Assembly: GCF_041949975.1 (NCBI RefSeq)
Contig: NZ_JBHFQG010000050.1
Location: 1 to 20,939, forward strand
From: Alteribacillus sp041949975
GTDB lineage: Bacteria; Bacillota; Bacilli; Bacillales; Marinococcaceae
Direction: 5' to 3'
Length of the DNA stretch: 20,939 bases
Part shown: one piece after another, positions 20,938 through 20,939 of the stretch
Layout: each line of letters begins with the position of its first letter
Position numbering within the stretch: the stretch's first letter is position 1
Program-made: the position numbers and the translations under genes
The notes under the pieces: generated by a model
Told to the model about the DNA's origin: nothing
The model's input: the letters and a program-made list of their open reading frames with translations, nothing else
Databases searched by the model: none

Positions 20938-20939
20938 CG

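Larger units (their letters stand above)
20679..20939 (-). mobile_element. IS1182-family insertion sequence (partial, runs off window)
   Basis: The end GGGGCTGTATCAAAAG at 20679-20694 is the typical terminal inverted repeat of IS1182/IS5-like elements, and the transposase C-terminus follows inside it. The other end lies beyond the window. Confidence 0.75.

Overview
The window looks like a chromosomal segment of a low-GC, endospore-forming member of the Bacillota (Bacillaceae-like). The evidence is a clear SspH-type spore protein gene, very strong GGAGG ribosome binding sites, TTG and GTG starts, and an AcoR-type sigma-54 activator. It mixes intact metabolic genes with an unusually dense set of broken genes: frameshifts, truncations and deletion chimeras. 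Transposable and repetitive DNA sits at several of the break points.

Layout. 1-190: GC-rich palindromic repeat. 295-917: a small unknown gene overlapping a retropepsin-like aspartyl protease gene. 990-1608: relics of a TetR regulator and of an SCP2-type thiolase C-terminus. 1589-2041 (minus): a peroxiredoxin whose reading frame is intact except for one TGA exactly at the peroxidatic cysteine, followed by a perfect hairpin at the spacing expected of a bacterial SECIS; this is a candidate selenoprotein and the main find. 2211-3756: sspH, a small hydrophilic protein and a sulfite-oxidase-like molybdoenzyme. 3761-6799: a LarA-type racemase, an XRE-cupin regulator and a divergent EamA transporter. 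6837-7242: a frameshifted DUF4870 membrane protein.

7426-11786 (minus) is a fatty-acid/beta-oxidation operon with intact 3-hydroxyacyl-CoA dehydrogenase, acyl-CoA dehydrogenase and thiolase genes. Both ends are deletion chimeras: CoA-transferase A joined to a TRAP permease at one end, and PaaI thioesterase joined to a TAXI TRAP binding protein at the other. A divergent IclR regulator (11921-12745) with a TTGTACGAT-N-ATCGTACAA operator probably controls it.

12810-13440 holds a gamma-glutamyltransferase relic cut by an interspersed repeat. 13483-18377 (minus) is a coherent sigma-54 unit: an AcoR-like enhancer-binding protein, an aldehyde dehydrogenase, and a zinc alcohol dehydrogenase preceded by a textbook -24/-12 promoter and three upstream palindromes spaced about two helical turns apart. 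The two enzymes would oxidise an alcohol to an aldehyde and then to an acid.

18401-19057 contains relics of a class D sortase and its likely LPDT-anchored Excalibur-domain substrate. 19388-19882 is an intact glyoxalase/VOC protein. 19957-20557 is a frameshifted isochorismatase-like hydrolase cut by a second copy of the interspersed repeat. From 20679 the window ends in an IS1182-family element. I saw no tRNA, rRNA, CRISPR or phage genes.
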